Source of the DNA: JAAUTT01 sp963846585 | GTDB taxonomy: Bacteria > Bacteroidota > Bacteroidia > Bacteroidales > JAAUTT01 | Assembly (NCBI GenBank): GCA_963846585.1 | Contig: CAWJWO010000010.1 | Span: 12,869 to 76,868, forward strand | DNA length: 64,000 nucleotides | Reading direction: 5' to 3' | In this document: positions 1 to 8,579 of the stretch, piece by piece | How the letters are laid out: every line of letters begins with the position of its first letter | Numbering within the stretch: position 1 is the first letter of the stretch | Program-made: the position numbers and the translations under genes | The notes under the pieces: generated by a model | Seen by the model: only the letters and a program-made list of their open reading frames with translations | Told to the model about the DNA's origin: nothing | Databases searched by the model: none

Positions 1-69
1 GGCGTTGCGGGAGGTGAAGAGAGTGCGGCTTTGCCGCACTCTCTTCACCTCCCGCTCTCTGACCAATAA
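1..69 (+). CDS. GIY-YIG nuclease family protein, C-terminal end only
   Basis: Reading frame 1 encodes the last 22 residues, GVAGGEESAALPHS..., of a GIY-YIG protein and stops at TAA 67-69. It differs from the C-terminus of the full copy at 34142-34630 by one residue (AAL versus AAN). The catalytic domain lies outside the window. Most of this tail is encoded by a long perfect hairpin, so it is probably repeat-derived rather than functional protein. Confidence 0.75.
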   Translation, partial: GVAGGEESAALPHSLHLPLSDQ

Positions 70-180
70 CGACAGTCATTTCGAGCGAAGCGAGAAATCT
101 CAAATAAAGTATTATAATTGTATATAAGCATTTTACAAGCGTTAACCTGACGGCTATGCTTTTTAAGGGGTTGGGGTTAA
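1..180 (+). mobile_element. GIY-YIG repeat element, truncated copy 1
   Basis: These bases are nearly the exact reverse complement of 34031-34210, the downstream end of the complete GIY-YIG element. The outer boundary is the terminal repeat ending GGGGTTGGGGTTAA near 180. Inside lie a 23-bp perfect hairpin (7-55) and the sequence GAGCGAAGCGAGAAATCTC. The rest of the element lies left of the window. The orientation is opposite to the copy at 34031-34735. Confidence 0.85.
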
Positions 181-299
181 GCACATTACAATATAAAATC
201 AAATTACTAAAATTAAACTCCCATCACAATACTAATGGGTATCTCTAAAAACTCTCAAATTTGAAGCCCAACAAAGAAGTTGAAGTTTTAAGAGGTACC

Positions 300-911
300 C
301 TATTTTACTTTAAGCATATAATGATCAAAACAAGGTAAAGCCAAAACACTGGCAGGGGTGGCTTCAGGCCAGTTGGTAAAATATTTCAGCCATTCACTGC
401 CATCTTTAAAATTATCGTAGAAATAGTGGTAATAATCATATGTTACCCATTCGCCACATATAAATCTCTTGGGATGTTCGTTCGGATTATCGGCTAGTAT
501 CCACCATTTTTTACCTGATAACTGATAAATCGCCTGAGCCACTATAAGCCTGAAAAACCCGTAACGGTGTTTTCCCAGGTTTGCGATGGTAAACCGGCTA
601 AGCAAGGTATCATTAACTTCAAATTGAGGACGTAATACCATTATCTGGCACCCTGTAATCGAAACATCAATTGTATTAGGTTCTAATCCTCCAGATATGG
701 CTTCAGCAACGTATACGGTATCGATATTTTTAAAACAAATACTCGCATGTGAATAGCTGGCTCTTTCAAAATCATCTATTATTTCCGATAAAATTTCATG
801 CCCGTGGTACAACAAAACATCCCCCGGACGAAGATCGGCAATTGTCAAAGTTTGTGCATTCATAATGATTATGTTTAATGAGAAAACAAATATGATAAGT
901 AAATTTTTCAT
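300..911 (-). CDS. Exported YiiX/YebB-like papain-type amidase/peptidase
   Basis: The 203-aa protein begins with a signal peptide ending near MNAQ. GDVLLYHG (about 29-36), SHASI (about 54-58) and FICGEWV (about 150-156) match the permuted NlpC/P60 (YiiX/YebB, DUF830) fold. In that family the His of SHAS and the Cys of CGEW form the catalytic dyad, so it is probably a thiol hydrolase acting on amide or lipid-linked bonds outside the cytoplasm; the substrate is unknown. It stands alone. A gap with a nested palindrome separates it from the ABC exporter upstream on the same strand. Confidence 0.75.
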   Translation of the reverse strand: MKNLLIIFVFSLNIIIMNAQTLTIADLRPGDVLLYHGHEILSEIIDDFERASYSHASICFKNIDTVYVAEAISGGLEPNTIDVSITGCQIMVLRPQFEVNDTLLSRFTIANLGKHRYGFFRLIVAQAIYQLSGKKWWILADNPNEHPKRFICGEWVTYDYYHYFYDNFKDGSEWLKYFTNWPEATPASVLALPCFDHYMLKVK

Positions 912-1108
912 GATTGAGGTTTTGAAATTCCTATGACAAATATGTAAGATTTTTTGCTTTTATTTACTATTAATAATAATTTATGTGAATAAATTGTTGA
1001 ATTATTAATAAAATTTTTACCACAAAGGGACACTAAGTCAATCACTAAGGTACACAAAGGTGTTTGTTTATAAAGGTGAATCACTAAATAATGCTTCAAA
1101 GAAAATGC
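912..1108. repeat. Gap with degenerate CACAAAGG / CACTAAG words
   Basis: The stretch 1018-1087 contains degenerate short words (CACAAAGGGACACTAAG, AATCACTAAGG, ACACAAAGG). No convincing gene is present. A 63-codon minus-strand frame here is made largely of these words and has no recognisable protein features. Confidence 0.5.
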
Positions 1109-1231
1109 AATGTCAACTAAGAAAAAGCCAAATTCAAGGCTTGCGAAGTCATAAAAAGCGGAGTTTACTCAAAGTAAATGAGCATTTTATGACGAGCGTA
1201 ACGAAGAAGTTGGCTTTTCCTTATTGACATT
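1109..1231 (-). repeat. Nested palindrome E1 behind the ABC exporter stop codon
   Basis: Outer arms 1109-1131 and 1210-1231 are complementary (AATGTCAA...AAAGCCAA against TTGGCTTTT...TTGACATT). Inside are GGCTTGCGAAG, an inner arm GTCATAAAA, an apical hairpin GAGTTTACTcaaAGTAAATGAG, the matching arm TTTTATGAC, and AGCGTAACGAAG. The structure ends 2 nt from the exporter stop codon (1234-1236). Short motifs are shared with 8458-8579 and 54707-54824 but the arms are not. It probably acts as a 3'-end hairpin or terminator, or is a mobile repeat specific for gene ends. Confidence 0.8.
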
Positions 1232-1233
1232 AA

Positions 1234-3000
1234 TTAGACGATCATGTTCATATTATAATATTTAGATTTATTTTCCATCAATTCTGCATGACTCCCGATT
1301 TCTGCAATCCTCCCTTTTTCAAGGAACATTATTCTGTCAGCTTTCCTGATTGTTGAAAGCCTGTGGGCAATTATAAATGTAGTTCTTCCTTTTATTATAT
1401 CAGCTATAGCATTTTGAATAGCTTTTTCCGATTCAACATCAAGAGATGAAGTGGCTTCATCGAAAATAATTATTTTAGGATCGCGGACCAGGGCCCTGGC
1501 GATGGCAATTCTCTGGCGCTGTCCTCCTGACAATCGGCTCCCGTGTTCGCCAATCATCGTGTCGTATCCATCAGGCAATTGAGTTGCAAATTCATCTACC
1601 CTTGACATTTTTGCTATTGAAATAAATTTTTCTTCATTTACAGCATCTTCTTCTATTCCATATAAAATATTATCCCTTATTGATCCTGAGAATAAAATAA
1701 TATTTTGCGGTACAACTGATAAAAACCGGCGGTATGTTCTCAAATCAAGTATATGCATATTAATGCCATCCAGCAAAACCGAACCACTCACGGGATGAAT
1801 ATACCCGATTAACAAACTTACCAGTGTGGATTTGCCTGCACCGGATTCACCTACAATAGCAATACATTCACCGGGCTTTGTCTCAAAAGATATATCATTT
1901 ATTACTGTTTTTTCAGGAGTGTACTGGAATTTTACTTTATTAAACTGAATATGCCCATTAATATTATTTACTTTTTGTTTTCCTTCGTTCATCTCAATAT
2001 CCGTACATTCCAGGATTTCTCCCAAGGAATGGATTGAATCAAAGCCCCTGTTTAAATCTGGTGAAATATTTATAATCATATTCACTGAATTAATAATCAT
2101 ACCAAAAAATCCCTGGTACATTATTACGTCCCCGATTGCTATTTTACCTTTGTATGCCATATAAGCAGTAACCAATAAACATATGAACTGGAAAACCTGG
2201 TAGGTTACCCAGGTTGATGCACCAAATACTGCATTAATAACATCGAGTTTTATCCCTTTTTCTTTAACCTTTGCAAATTGTCCGTTAAGTTGATTAATTT
2301 CAGTTTCTTCAGCTCCATGTGCACGTGTGATGGTTATCATTTGTACCATGTCCGATACCCTTGCTGACATTATCTCTATCTGGCTTCTGTATTCACTGTT
2401 TCCTTTAGCCATTCCTTTTTGGAAAATCCTGATAAGCAAAGTCGCCAACGGAATAGTAACCAAATAAAAGAGAGCAACCCAATAATTATGCATAATTGTA
2501 GCTATCATCGCAAATATGATATTGAGTATTCCGGTAAAAACCACATTCACCATCTGGCGTGATAAAATTTCAATCGACTCAACATCACGCAATACCTTTG
2601 ACTGAAGGCGCCCCGATTCGAAATGGGTGTGAAAGGAGATAGTAAGTTCCTGCAATCTTTTAATTAATGAAAACCTCAAACTATTTTCAATTGAACGATT
2701 TGCTTTACTTAAATATTTTATATAAAGAGTGTGTGTTATAATATTTTGAAAGTAAAGCACAGTGATCAAAACTGAATTAACTATAATTTTATGTAATGAG
2801 CCAGGGCCGTGAGATATTATTGCATTAATGACGTTACCAAGTATTATTGGCAGTATCATTGCAGGAGAATGCTTTATAGTAAGCAGGATGAGCGATAATG
2901 TTATATTTTTCTTTTCATGAACATAAATTGATAAAAAGGCAAATATCTTGTTCTTCTTATTGAAATTGAGCTCATGAATTTTTTTTTCTTCAATTTTCAT
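1234..3000 (-). CDS. ABC exporter, fused membrane and ATPase domains (MsbA-like)
   Basis: The 588-aa half-transporter has about six membrane segments in residues 20-310, then an ATPase domain. Walker A is GESGAGKST (384-392), the signature LSGGQRQR begins at 490, Walker B is IIIFDEA (about 510-516) and the switch His lies in IIAHRLST. This is the complete architecture of a type IV exporter working as a homodimer. Substrate cannot be read from sequence; lipid, peptide or drug are all possible. Its ATG overlaps the PfkB kinase stop codon as ATGA, so translation is probably coupled. Nested palindrome E1 follows the stop. Confidence 0.9.
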   Translation of the reverse strand: MKIEEKKIHELNFNKKNKIFAFLSIYVHEKKNITLSLILLTIKHSPAMILPIILGNVINAIISHGPGSLHKIIVNSVLITVLYFQNIITHTLYIKYLSKANRSIENSLRFSLIKRLQELTISFHTHFESGRLQSKVLRDVESIEILSRQMVNVVFTGILNIIFAMIATIMHNYWVALFYLVTIPLATLLIRIFQKGMAKGNSEYRSQIEIMSARVSDMVQMITITRAHGAEETEINQLNGQFAKVKEKGIKLDVINAVFGASTWVTYQVFQFICLLVTAYMAYKGKIAIGDVIMYQGFFGMIINSVNMIINISPDLNRGFDSIHSLGEILECTDIEMNEGKQKVNNINGHIQFNKVKFQYTPEKTVINDISFETKPGECIAIVGESGAGKSTLVSLLIGYIHPVSGSVLLDGINMHILDLRTYRRFLSVVPQNIILFSGSIRDNILYGIEEDAVNEEKFISIAKMSRVDEFATQLPDGYDTMIGEHGSRLSGGQRQRIAIARALVRDPKIIIFDEATSSLDVESEKAIQNAIADIIKGRTTFIIAHRLSTIRKADRIMFLEKGRIAEIGSHAELMENKSKYYNMNMIV

Positions 3001-3899
3001 TTGGCATACTTAAAAATAAATGACAGAATTTCTTCCAACCCAGGGGCATTCAGTGTATGTGGCCTTGTAAGGCACACATTGGCGGCCACGGCCGAGGCAA
3101 ATTCAATTGTTTTATAATCATCCCACTTTTGTATTAAACCATAAATAATACCTGCCCGAAATGAATCTCCTGCCCCTGTTGTGTCAACAGGAGTTATATT
3201 AAAAGGCTTAAAAACATTCATTGTACCTCCATTTCGTCCATACCATAGTTCATCGCTGCCAAAAGTAAAAACTATTAAACCCTTACAGTGTTCAATATAT
3301 GAAATAAATAATTCTTTGGGGTTACACTCCTTGTAATCTTTATTACGCAATTCATGTGAAATAATAACTGCTTCAGCATTTGTTCCCATAAAACCATCAT
3401 ATTTGCAATCAAACGTTACATATGGCTTATGGTGTTTTATGCAAATGTGTGCAATATCTTCGGCTTCGGGACAAAAGTAAGGGTCAAGAGCTACCATTGA
3501 GCAATTTACTATATCCTCCTCAAAAGGCGTATTCCATTGTTTTTCACCTGAGTGAAATTTAGCAAAATTTCCAAAAATGGTCCTTGTTGAGGTATCGACA
3601 AGAACAATTTCTTCAGTGCCGAAATCTTCCCTGGTAGTTAACCGGGAGATATCAATATTAAAAGGTTTAAGTAAAGAAATGATTTTATTTTTATTCCGGC
3701 TGTTTATCCAATTACCGTCAAGCTTTGTATTTATTCCTAGCTTGGATAGCATGATAGCGGTATTAACAGCCTCTCCACCGACCGAGTCGAGTACTTCGCT
3801 TATTTCGGCATATTCATTTGGTTGTGGGAAACTAAATTTTTTATCAATTATATAAACTGTACTTGCAGTTATCATTCCATAATTAAAAACATAACTCAT
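2997..3899 (-). CDS. PfkB-family carbohydrate kinase
   Basis: The 300-aa protein has the ribokinase fold. GGEAVNTAIMLSKLG (about 41-55) is the first PfkB signature and DTTGAGDSFRAG (about 240-251) is the second, with the catalytic Asp in GAGDS. The family phosphorylates sugars, nucleosides or related alcohols with ATP in the cytosol; the substrate cannot be assigned here. It is the first gene of a two-gene operon with the ABC exporter, overlapping it by 4 nt. Such a pairing could mean that the exported or modified compound is sugar-derived, but that is inference. Confidence 0.85.
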   Translation of the reverse strand: MSYVFNYGMITASTVYIIDKKFSFPQPNEYAEISEVLDSVGGEAVNTAIMLSKLGINTKLDGNWINSRNKNKIISLLKPFNIDISRLTTREDFGTEEIVLVDTSTRTIFGNFAKFHSGEKQWNTPFEEDIVNCSMVALDPYFCPEAEDIAHICIKHHKPYVTFDCKYDGFMGTNAEAVIISHELRNKDYKECNPKELFISYIEHCKGLIVFTFGSDELWYGRNGGTMNVFKPFNITPVDTTGAGDSFRAGIIYGLIQKWDDYKTIEFASAVAANVCLTRPHTLNAPGLEEILSFIFKYAK

Positions 3900-3996
3900 A
3901 ATCGCCTGCCTTTATAATATTATCTAATTATATTTCGTTAATTTGATTTCACTAATATAATATCTTTATTGTTTGTATGTAATCAAACTGAACCGA

Positions 3997-4857
3997 ATGA
4001 AGCGAAGAATTTTAGTATTACTATTATCACAGGTATGTTTGTTACTCACTATTAAAGCTCAGGATTCGGTTTCACTTAAGCCCGGCAATTTATTTGGCAT
4101 ATACTCAGGATTAACTTACCATATACTTTCGGATGAGGCCATGTTCGATGACGTTTATTTTAACGGGCTGTTCGCCGCCCCTGTTTATATTAATTACAGG
4201 TATTTTGGCAAAAGTACCAGGCAAACGTGTTCATTTTATTATGACCAGTTGAATCTGAATTCATCAAATGAGTATTTAACAAATCAGCTTACTGCAAATA
4301 ATACAAATGCAATTTTGGATTATTCTTATAACCGATATATATTTTCAATTCCTCAGTACAAAATACAATGTTTTATTGGCGGGAAAATCCAAAGTCTGAT
4401 TAATTACAGATTGTATTACGATTATCAATACGATCAAAACGAAGTGATGTTCGAGCAATTCACAACTTTAGGCTTTAACTTTATTGCTGAAAAACGATTT
4501 TCAAAAAATAATGATATTTTAAGTTTAAACATTAGCATGCCTTTTGTTGCATACTCTTTGGTAAATAACGTATATAATCAATGGGTAAACTCTGTTTCAC
4601 AAGAAATTCAAATAACGAACCAGACAAAAATCAGTTTTAATGATTTGTGGCAATTACTTAAAAACGGTGAATTAATATCATATAATAAATTAATTGAATT
4701 TGAATCGGAAATTTCATATACAAAATTTGTGTCTAAACATATTGGTTTTGAATTAAATTACAGTATAATATTTTATTCTTTTGCACAATATTCGGATATT
4801 TTGTATTCAAAAAATTTAAACACAAGACTGTTGCTGGGCCTGGTAATTAAAAAATAG
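3997..4857 (+). CDS. Exported beta-strand-rich protein of unknown function
   Basis: About 286 residues follow the chosen ATG at 3997, which begins MKRRILVLLLSQ, a typical signal peptide ending near IKAQD. An upstream in-frame TTG at 3973 would add eight residues before the signal and is less likely. The mature part alternates aromatic and polar residues (YHILSDEAMFDD, INYRYFGKS, YSIIFYSFAQYSD) and ends LLLGLVIKK, which resembles a small outer-membrane barrel. No family is recognised. The stop codon TAG is itself the start of the TAGTGCATAG word array that follows. Confidence 0.6.
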   Translation: MKRRILVLLLSQVCLLLTIKAQDSVSLKPGNLFGIYSGLTYHILSDEAMFDDVYFNGLFAAPVYINYRYFGKSTRQTCSFYYDQLNLNSSNEYLTNQLTANNTNAILDYSYNRYIFSIPQYKIQCFIGGKIQSLINYRLYYDYQYDQNEVMFEQFTTLGFNFIAEKRFSKNNDILSLNISMPFVAYSLVNNVYNQWVNSVSQEIQITNQTKISFNDLWQLLKNGELISYNKLIEFESEISYTKFVSKHIGFELNYSIIFYSFAQYSDILYSKNLNTRLLLGLVIKK

Positions 4858-4901
4858 TGCATAGTGCATAGTGCATAGTGCATAGTGCATAGTGCATAGT
4901 A
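4855..4901 (+). repeat. TAGTGCA heptamer array, stop-proximal arm
   Basis: Six to seven tandem copies of the heptamer TAGTGCA begin with the stop codon of the preceding gene. The array is complementary to 5042-5069, so the two could fold into a stem with a loop of about 140 nt. Confidence 0.85.
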
Positions 4902-5041
4902 GATAATACATTAAATAGAATATATTGTTTTGCTTCTAAAAATTGCATGTAGGATCAAAATTTAAATAAATATTATAGATATTATTAACAAATAATAACA
5001 TTTAAGTTTTTACTAATATTTATGTTTATCAATAGGTACCA

Positions 5042-5069
5042 GGCACTAAGCACTATGCACTAAGCACTT
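5042..5069 (-). repeat. GCACTAA array, start-proximal arm
   Basis: Degenerate copies of GCACTAA/GCACTAT, complementary to 4855-4901, end 11 nt before the S41 peptidase start codon. The spacer between the two arms is AT-rich and otherwise featureless. Confidence 0.8.
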
Positions 5070-5080
5070 TATAAATTAAA

Positions 5081-6142
5081 ATGAAGCACATATTTGTTAT
5101 AATAGCAATATCACTGATATCAGGGGGATGCAAAAAGACATTTACCGGGGAAAACCCTGAAAATACTCCTGTAAATAATTTTGAGATATTTTGGGCCGAT
5201 TTTAATAATTATTATGCCCAGTTCGGTTTAAGGCACATTAACTGGGATTCAGTCTATAGTGTTTACAGCGGACAGGTTAATAATAATATGAGCGATAAAC
5301 AACTTTTTCATATCTTATCGCAAATGGTTTATATTATTAATGATATGCATGTTGATTTGGTTACGCCTTTAGGATATGTGCATTTTAAGAGTCCTTCCTA
5401 TGGGAAGTATCCAAGCAGCAAAATTATTAACGGATGCAATTATGTAAAATGCAATACAGTAGAATACAATTCAATGGATAATATTTTTGGATTTTTAGGT
5501 TTCAGAAATTATAACCTGGGGTATATACTTATTAAATCATTTGAAGGGGAACCTGCTTCACTTTTAACCTTACCGGATTCGAGCTATAATTATATTGATA
5601 ATATATTAAATGAATATAAAAGTAAAGATGGATTAATAATTGATGTACGAAGTAATCCGGGTGGAGTTATCTTTAATGCTCAAGCAATTGCAAGTCGCTT
5701 TGCCGATAAAATGAGATTATACCAAAAATATTGTCTGAGAGATGGAACCGGAAGCAACGATTTTTCACAGTGGTATGATATGTACATATCTCCCGCCGGG
5801 CCATATCAATATTCCAAACCGGTGGTAGTTTTAACCAGCAGGGCAACCAGCAGCACTGCAGAATGTTTTGTTCTGGCTATGAAAACTTTTCCACAGGTTA
5901 CAATAGTTGGCGATACAACCGGAGGAGGGTTCGGGCTTCCGATAATCAGGGTTTTGCCTAATGGATGGACATACCGTATATCGACTGCCATAGGTGAATC
6001 TGTATCTGGCGAAGTTGTTGATAGTCATGGAATTTCACCTGATATTCCGGTGCAGACTTCCTTACAGGATTCTGTCCGGGGGATTGACAGAATCCTGGAA
6101 AAGGGGATTGAGACTGTAGAAAGTAAAATCGGGGCTAAATAG
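5081..6142 (+). CDS. S41-family (C-terminal processing type) peptidase, lipoprotein
   Basis: The 353-aa protein has a lipoprotein signal with Cys 17 (ISGGCKK), so it is probably anchored in the outer or inner membrane facing the periplasm. DGLIIDVRSNPGG and the later KPVVVLTSRATSSTAECF and VGDTTGGGFG are the core strands of the tail-specific protease fold. The catalytic Ser lies in SSTAE. No clear PDZ domain is visible before the core, so it resembles the short Bacteroidota S41 lipoproteins rather than CtpA/Prc. AACCAGGAACCAAG words begin directly after the stop. Confidence 0.85.
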   Translation: MKHIFVIIAISLISGGCKKTFTGENPENTPVNNFEIFWADFNNYYAQFGLRHINWDSVYSVYSGQVNNNMSDKQLFHILSQMVYIINDMHVDLVTPLGYVHFKSPSYGKYPSSKIINGCNYVKCNTVEYNSMDNIFGFLGFRNYNLGYILIKSFEGEPASLLTLPDSSYNYIDNILNEYKSKDGLIIDVRSNPGGVIFNAQAIASRFADKMRLYQKYCLRDGTGSNDFSQWYDMYISPAGPYQYSKPVVVLTSRATSSTAECFVLAMKTFPQVTIVGDTTGGGFGLPIIRVLPNGWTYRISTAIGESVSGEVVDSHGISPDIPVQTSLQDSVRGIDRILEKGIETVESKIGAK

Positions 6143-6290
6143 AACCAGGAACCAAGAGCCAGGAACCAAGACAGAAGGCAGAAAGGGATGTGAGACGTGA
6201 GAAGAGACGAAAGATAATAGAAGAAAGATGAAAGAAGACAGAAGACAGAAGACAGAGGACAGAAAGCAGAAGACAGAAGATAATTGTGAT
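6143..6290 (+). repeat. Purine-rich word arrays (CCAGGAACCAAG, AGAAGACAG)
   Basis: Directly after the S41 stop come AACCAGGAACCAAGAGCC words, then CAGAAGGCAG and AGACGTGAGA, then tandem AGAAGACAG copies up to about 6285. The same word order in sense orientation follows the smpB stop on the minus strand. The last words run into the annotated start of the next gene. Confidence 0.8.
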
Positions 6291-7358
6291 GTATTTAATA
6301 TTCAATATTCTATATTCAATATTCATTCATTTTACCTTCCCTACTTCCCTACTTTCCTACTTATCTACTTATTTTCCTTAGTATTCATTTCCTTTTCCTG
6401 CAAAAAAGAATCTACAAGTCCAAAGTGGAATACATATATAACAACCGACGGTATATATAATTTTAATGATATTACTTCCATTGTTATCGATTCTATTGGC
6501 AATAAATGGTTTGGAACTGTAGGGGGAGGTGTGTCTAAATTTGACGGCTCGGAGTGGACTACATATAATACTGCCAACAGTGGTTTGGTGAACAATTGGG
6601 TTAATGCAATAGCATTGGATTCACTGAAACATTTCTGGTTTGGAACTATTGGAGGGGGCATATCAGAATTTGATGGGGTTAACTGGAACATTTATTCTGT
6701 TGAAAATTCTAACAATGGACTGGCAAGCAATAATGTAGTTTGCATTGCTATAGATTCAAAAGGAATAAAATGGTTTGGATGTCCGCAGGTTTTGAACGAT
6801 AGTATTGTTACAGGTGGGGGAGTATCAAAGTTTGATGGGAAAAACTGGACCAAATATACACCTTCGAATAGTGGTTTGCTGGATGACAGGGTTATATCGA
6901 TAGCAACAGATGCCAAAGGAAACAAATGGTTTGGCACATATAAAGGTATATCGGAGTTTGACAATACTAACTGGACCTCGTATGCATATTCCTCAGTGCA
7001 ACAAAATTTAGCTGGTCCTTTGGTTTACAGCATAGCAATTGATGCACATGGGGATAAATGGTTTGGCACATCAGGCGGGGTATCAGAATTTAATGGTACT
7101 ACCTGGACTAATTACACATATACAAGTACTAATCAGGTTTTGGCAAAAAAGGCTGTCACAATTATAACAATTGATAATCAAGGAAATAAATGGATTGGAA
7201 CGTGGGGTGGCGGATTATTCAGATTCGATGGCAAATACTGGACAACATATACCACTGGCAATGGCCTGGTAAATAATTATGTTCAGGCCATTGCATTGGA
7301 TGTTCAGGGTGATATCTGGATTGGTACCTATTACGGGATATCCGAATTATTTAAATAA
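6228..7358 (+). CDS. Two-component-regulator-type beta-propeller lipoprotein (Reg_prop repeats)
   Basis: The 376-aa frame contains about seven propeller blades with the recurring pattern NKWFGT-GGGVSKFDG--WTTY, typical of Reg_prop (PF07494) repeats. A lipoprotein-like signal, YLFSLVFISFSCKKES, lies at about residues 47-62. Upstream residues (MKEDRRQKTEDRKQKTED...) are simply a translation of AGAAGACAG words, and HSFYLPYFPTFLLIY comes from a CCTACTT array. The annotated ATG at 6228 is therefore doubtful and the native start may have been overwritten by repeats. It stands alone, without the histidine kinase such propellers often precede, so it is probably a surface protein of unknown ligand. 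Confidence 0.7.
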   Translation: MKEDRRQKTEDRKQKTEDNCDVFNIQYSIFNIHSFYLPYFPTFLLIYLFSLVFISFSCKKESTSPKWNTYITTDGIYNFNDITSIVIDSIGNKWFGTVGGGVSKFDGSEWTTYNTANSGLVNNWVNAIALDSLKHFWFGTIGGGISEFDGVNWNIYSVENSNNGLASNNVVCIAIDSKGIKWFGCPQVLNDSIVTGGGVSKFDGKNWTKYTPSNSGLLDDRVISIATDAKGNKWFGTYKGISEFDNTNWTSYAYSSVQQNLAGPLVYSIAIDAHGDKWFGTSGGVSEFNGTTWTNYTYTSTNQVLAKKAVTIITIDNQGNKWIGTWGGGLFRFDGKYWTTYTTGNGLVNNYVQAIALDVQGDIWIGTYYGISELFK

Positions 7359-7394
7359 TATTACTTCTCTCTCTTATATAACTAGTTACTCAAT

Positions 7395-7611
7395 AGAGCC
7401 AGGAACCAAGATCCAGGAACCAAGACAAAGGTACATGAGACTGATGAATTTAAAAAAGTTGAATAATAATAAATATAGGGCCAGGAGCTATATTTTAGGT
7501 ACAATGTTTTTGAGATTTCATATTAGCGATACACAAATTGCCAATTATTTTACTAATTAAACCAACACCTCTTAAGTCTTGGTTCCTGGCTCTTGGCTCC
7601 TGGTTCTCTTT
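7395..7611. repeat. Inverted pair of CCAGGAACCAAG word arrays between convergent genes
   Basis: AGAGCCAGGAACCAAG words at 7395-7431 face their complement CTTGGTTCCTGGCTC at 7575-7611. The two genes converge here, so the stop-proximal arm has the same sense sequence for both. Folding would give a long stem with a loop of about 145 nt, possibly a bidirectional terminator. Confidence 0.8.
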
Positions 7612-7620
7612 TTTCTTCTT

Positions 7621-8301
7621 TTACTCCGTAATAGAATTCAGTACCGAATACGACTGCAGCTTGTTGTTACTGTCATACGACTCCGACCGGACAATGCCTG
7701 CCTGTTTGGAAACAAATTCAACCCCTTTGGAGTGAATATTGACAATCGATTGAGTTTCGAGGTCATATGTGATTTTTGCACATTGAAACGTACCAGCGGG
7801 GGTGGTGACATTTTCAATATCAACAACTTTACGGTTAATTATTTTAGTGGTAGTTTTCATAAGAGTTAAACCTTGATTAGAAACGGTCATTCTTATTTCT
7901 CCGTTATTAAGCTGCTGCCCTGGCTGAAGATCAGACGGCAGTGTCATTTCATCGGTTTGAATGTCAACTTTCATATTTTTGTATGCACTAAGGTTCATGT
8001 TACTTGTAAACGAACTCATGTCCATTACAAATTCACCATTTTTACATTTAACTTCATATTCTCCCGAATTTAATGATTTGCCCTGATCATTTATAAACTC
8101 ACTTGAAAATTTAATACTGCTTCCCGTTGCTTCTAATATTTTTGTTTTCGAAGTTCCTGACAACTTGTTTGGTGCCTTGTAATGATTAATTATCAAAATA
8201 GTACCAGGCTTTTGAGGGAAATAAAATGTACAATCCTGCGACTTAATGTTGTTGATTCCAAAAATTAGCGCGATAATGGTAAGTGTTAATAGTTTTTTCA
8301 T
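7621..8301 (-). CDS. Exported TapB/DUF3108-like protein
   Basis: The 226-aa protein has a signal peptide (MKKLLTLTIIALIFG...NIKSQDC). The rest is beta-rich: PGTILIINHYKAPNKLSGTSKTKILEATG, later VTTPAGTFQCAKITYDLET and a final GIVRSESYDSNNKLQSYSVL. This pattern (an AGTFQC strand followed by a GIV-SE strand) resembles the DUF3108/TapB-like beta-clam proteins common in Bacteroidota. Function is unknown. The family link comes from visible pattern only, so it is moderate. Confidence 0.55.
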   Translation of the reverse strand: MKKLLTLTIIALIFGINNIKSQDCTFYFPQKPGTILIINHYKAPNKLSGTSKTKILEATGSSIKFSSEFINDQGKSLNSGEYEVKCKNGEFVMDMSSFTSNMNLSAYKNMKVDIQTDEMTLPSDLQPGQQLNNGEIRMTVSNQGLTLMKTTTKIINRKVVDIENVTTPAGTFQCAKITYDLETQSIVNIHSKGVEFVSKQAGIVRSESYDSNNKLQSYSVLNSITE

Positions 8302-8457
8302 ACGTTAGGTTTTTAGTTTTTAGGCTATTAGGCTTTAGGCTTTCAATACTAATATAAACAATAAAATTATAAAATGTTTAATTTTCTGATCATATCTTTA
8401 AAATATAATTTGTAAGTTGTAATATTATTTACAATTAGTGTTTCATTGGAAAGTCAG
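8302..8457. other. Gap with TTAGGCTTTAGGC words
   Basis: Short TTTTTAGGCTATTAGGCTTTAGGC words lie at 8310-8342, just before the start codon of the preceding minus-strand gene. The rest is AT-rich with no gene or clear site. Confidence 0.4.
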
Positions 8458-8579
8458 GTGTTTAAATTATAAAACTTGTAGCCGAGGCTTGCGAAGTTTT
8501 AAAATCAGGAGTTTACTATAGTAAATGACTGATTTTAAAACTAGCGTAACGAAGGGTACGAGTTTTATAATTCAAACAC
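8458..8579 (-). repeat. Nested palindrome E2 behind the GH1 stop codon
   Basis: Outer arms 8458-8480 (GTGTTTAAATTATAAAAC...) and 8557-8579 (...GTTTTATAATTCAAACAC) pair. Inside are GGCTTGCGAAG, inner arm GTTTTAAAATCAG, apical GAGTTTACTATAGTAAATGA, inner arm CTGATTTTAAAAC and AGCGTAACGAAG. The arms share nothing with E1, but the internal motifs do. It starts at the beta-glucosidase stop codon (8579-8581), in the same orientation to the gene as E1. Confidence 0.85.

Noticed and set aside
908..1099. 63-codon minus-strand frame upstream of the amidase
   Set aside because: It consists of CACAAAGG-type words and AT-rich sequence, with no protein features.
4855..5069. Short tandem repeats resembling a CRISPR array
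   Set aside because: The units are 7 nt, head-to-tail and without unique spacers, and no cas gene is present. The same applies to the arrays at 40209, 59992 and 63388.
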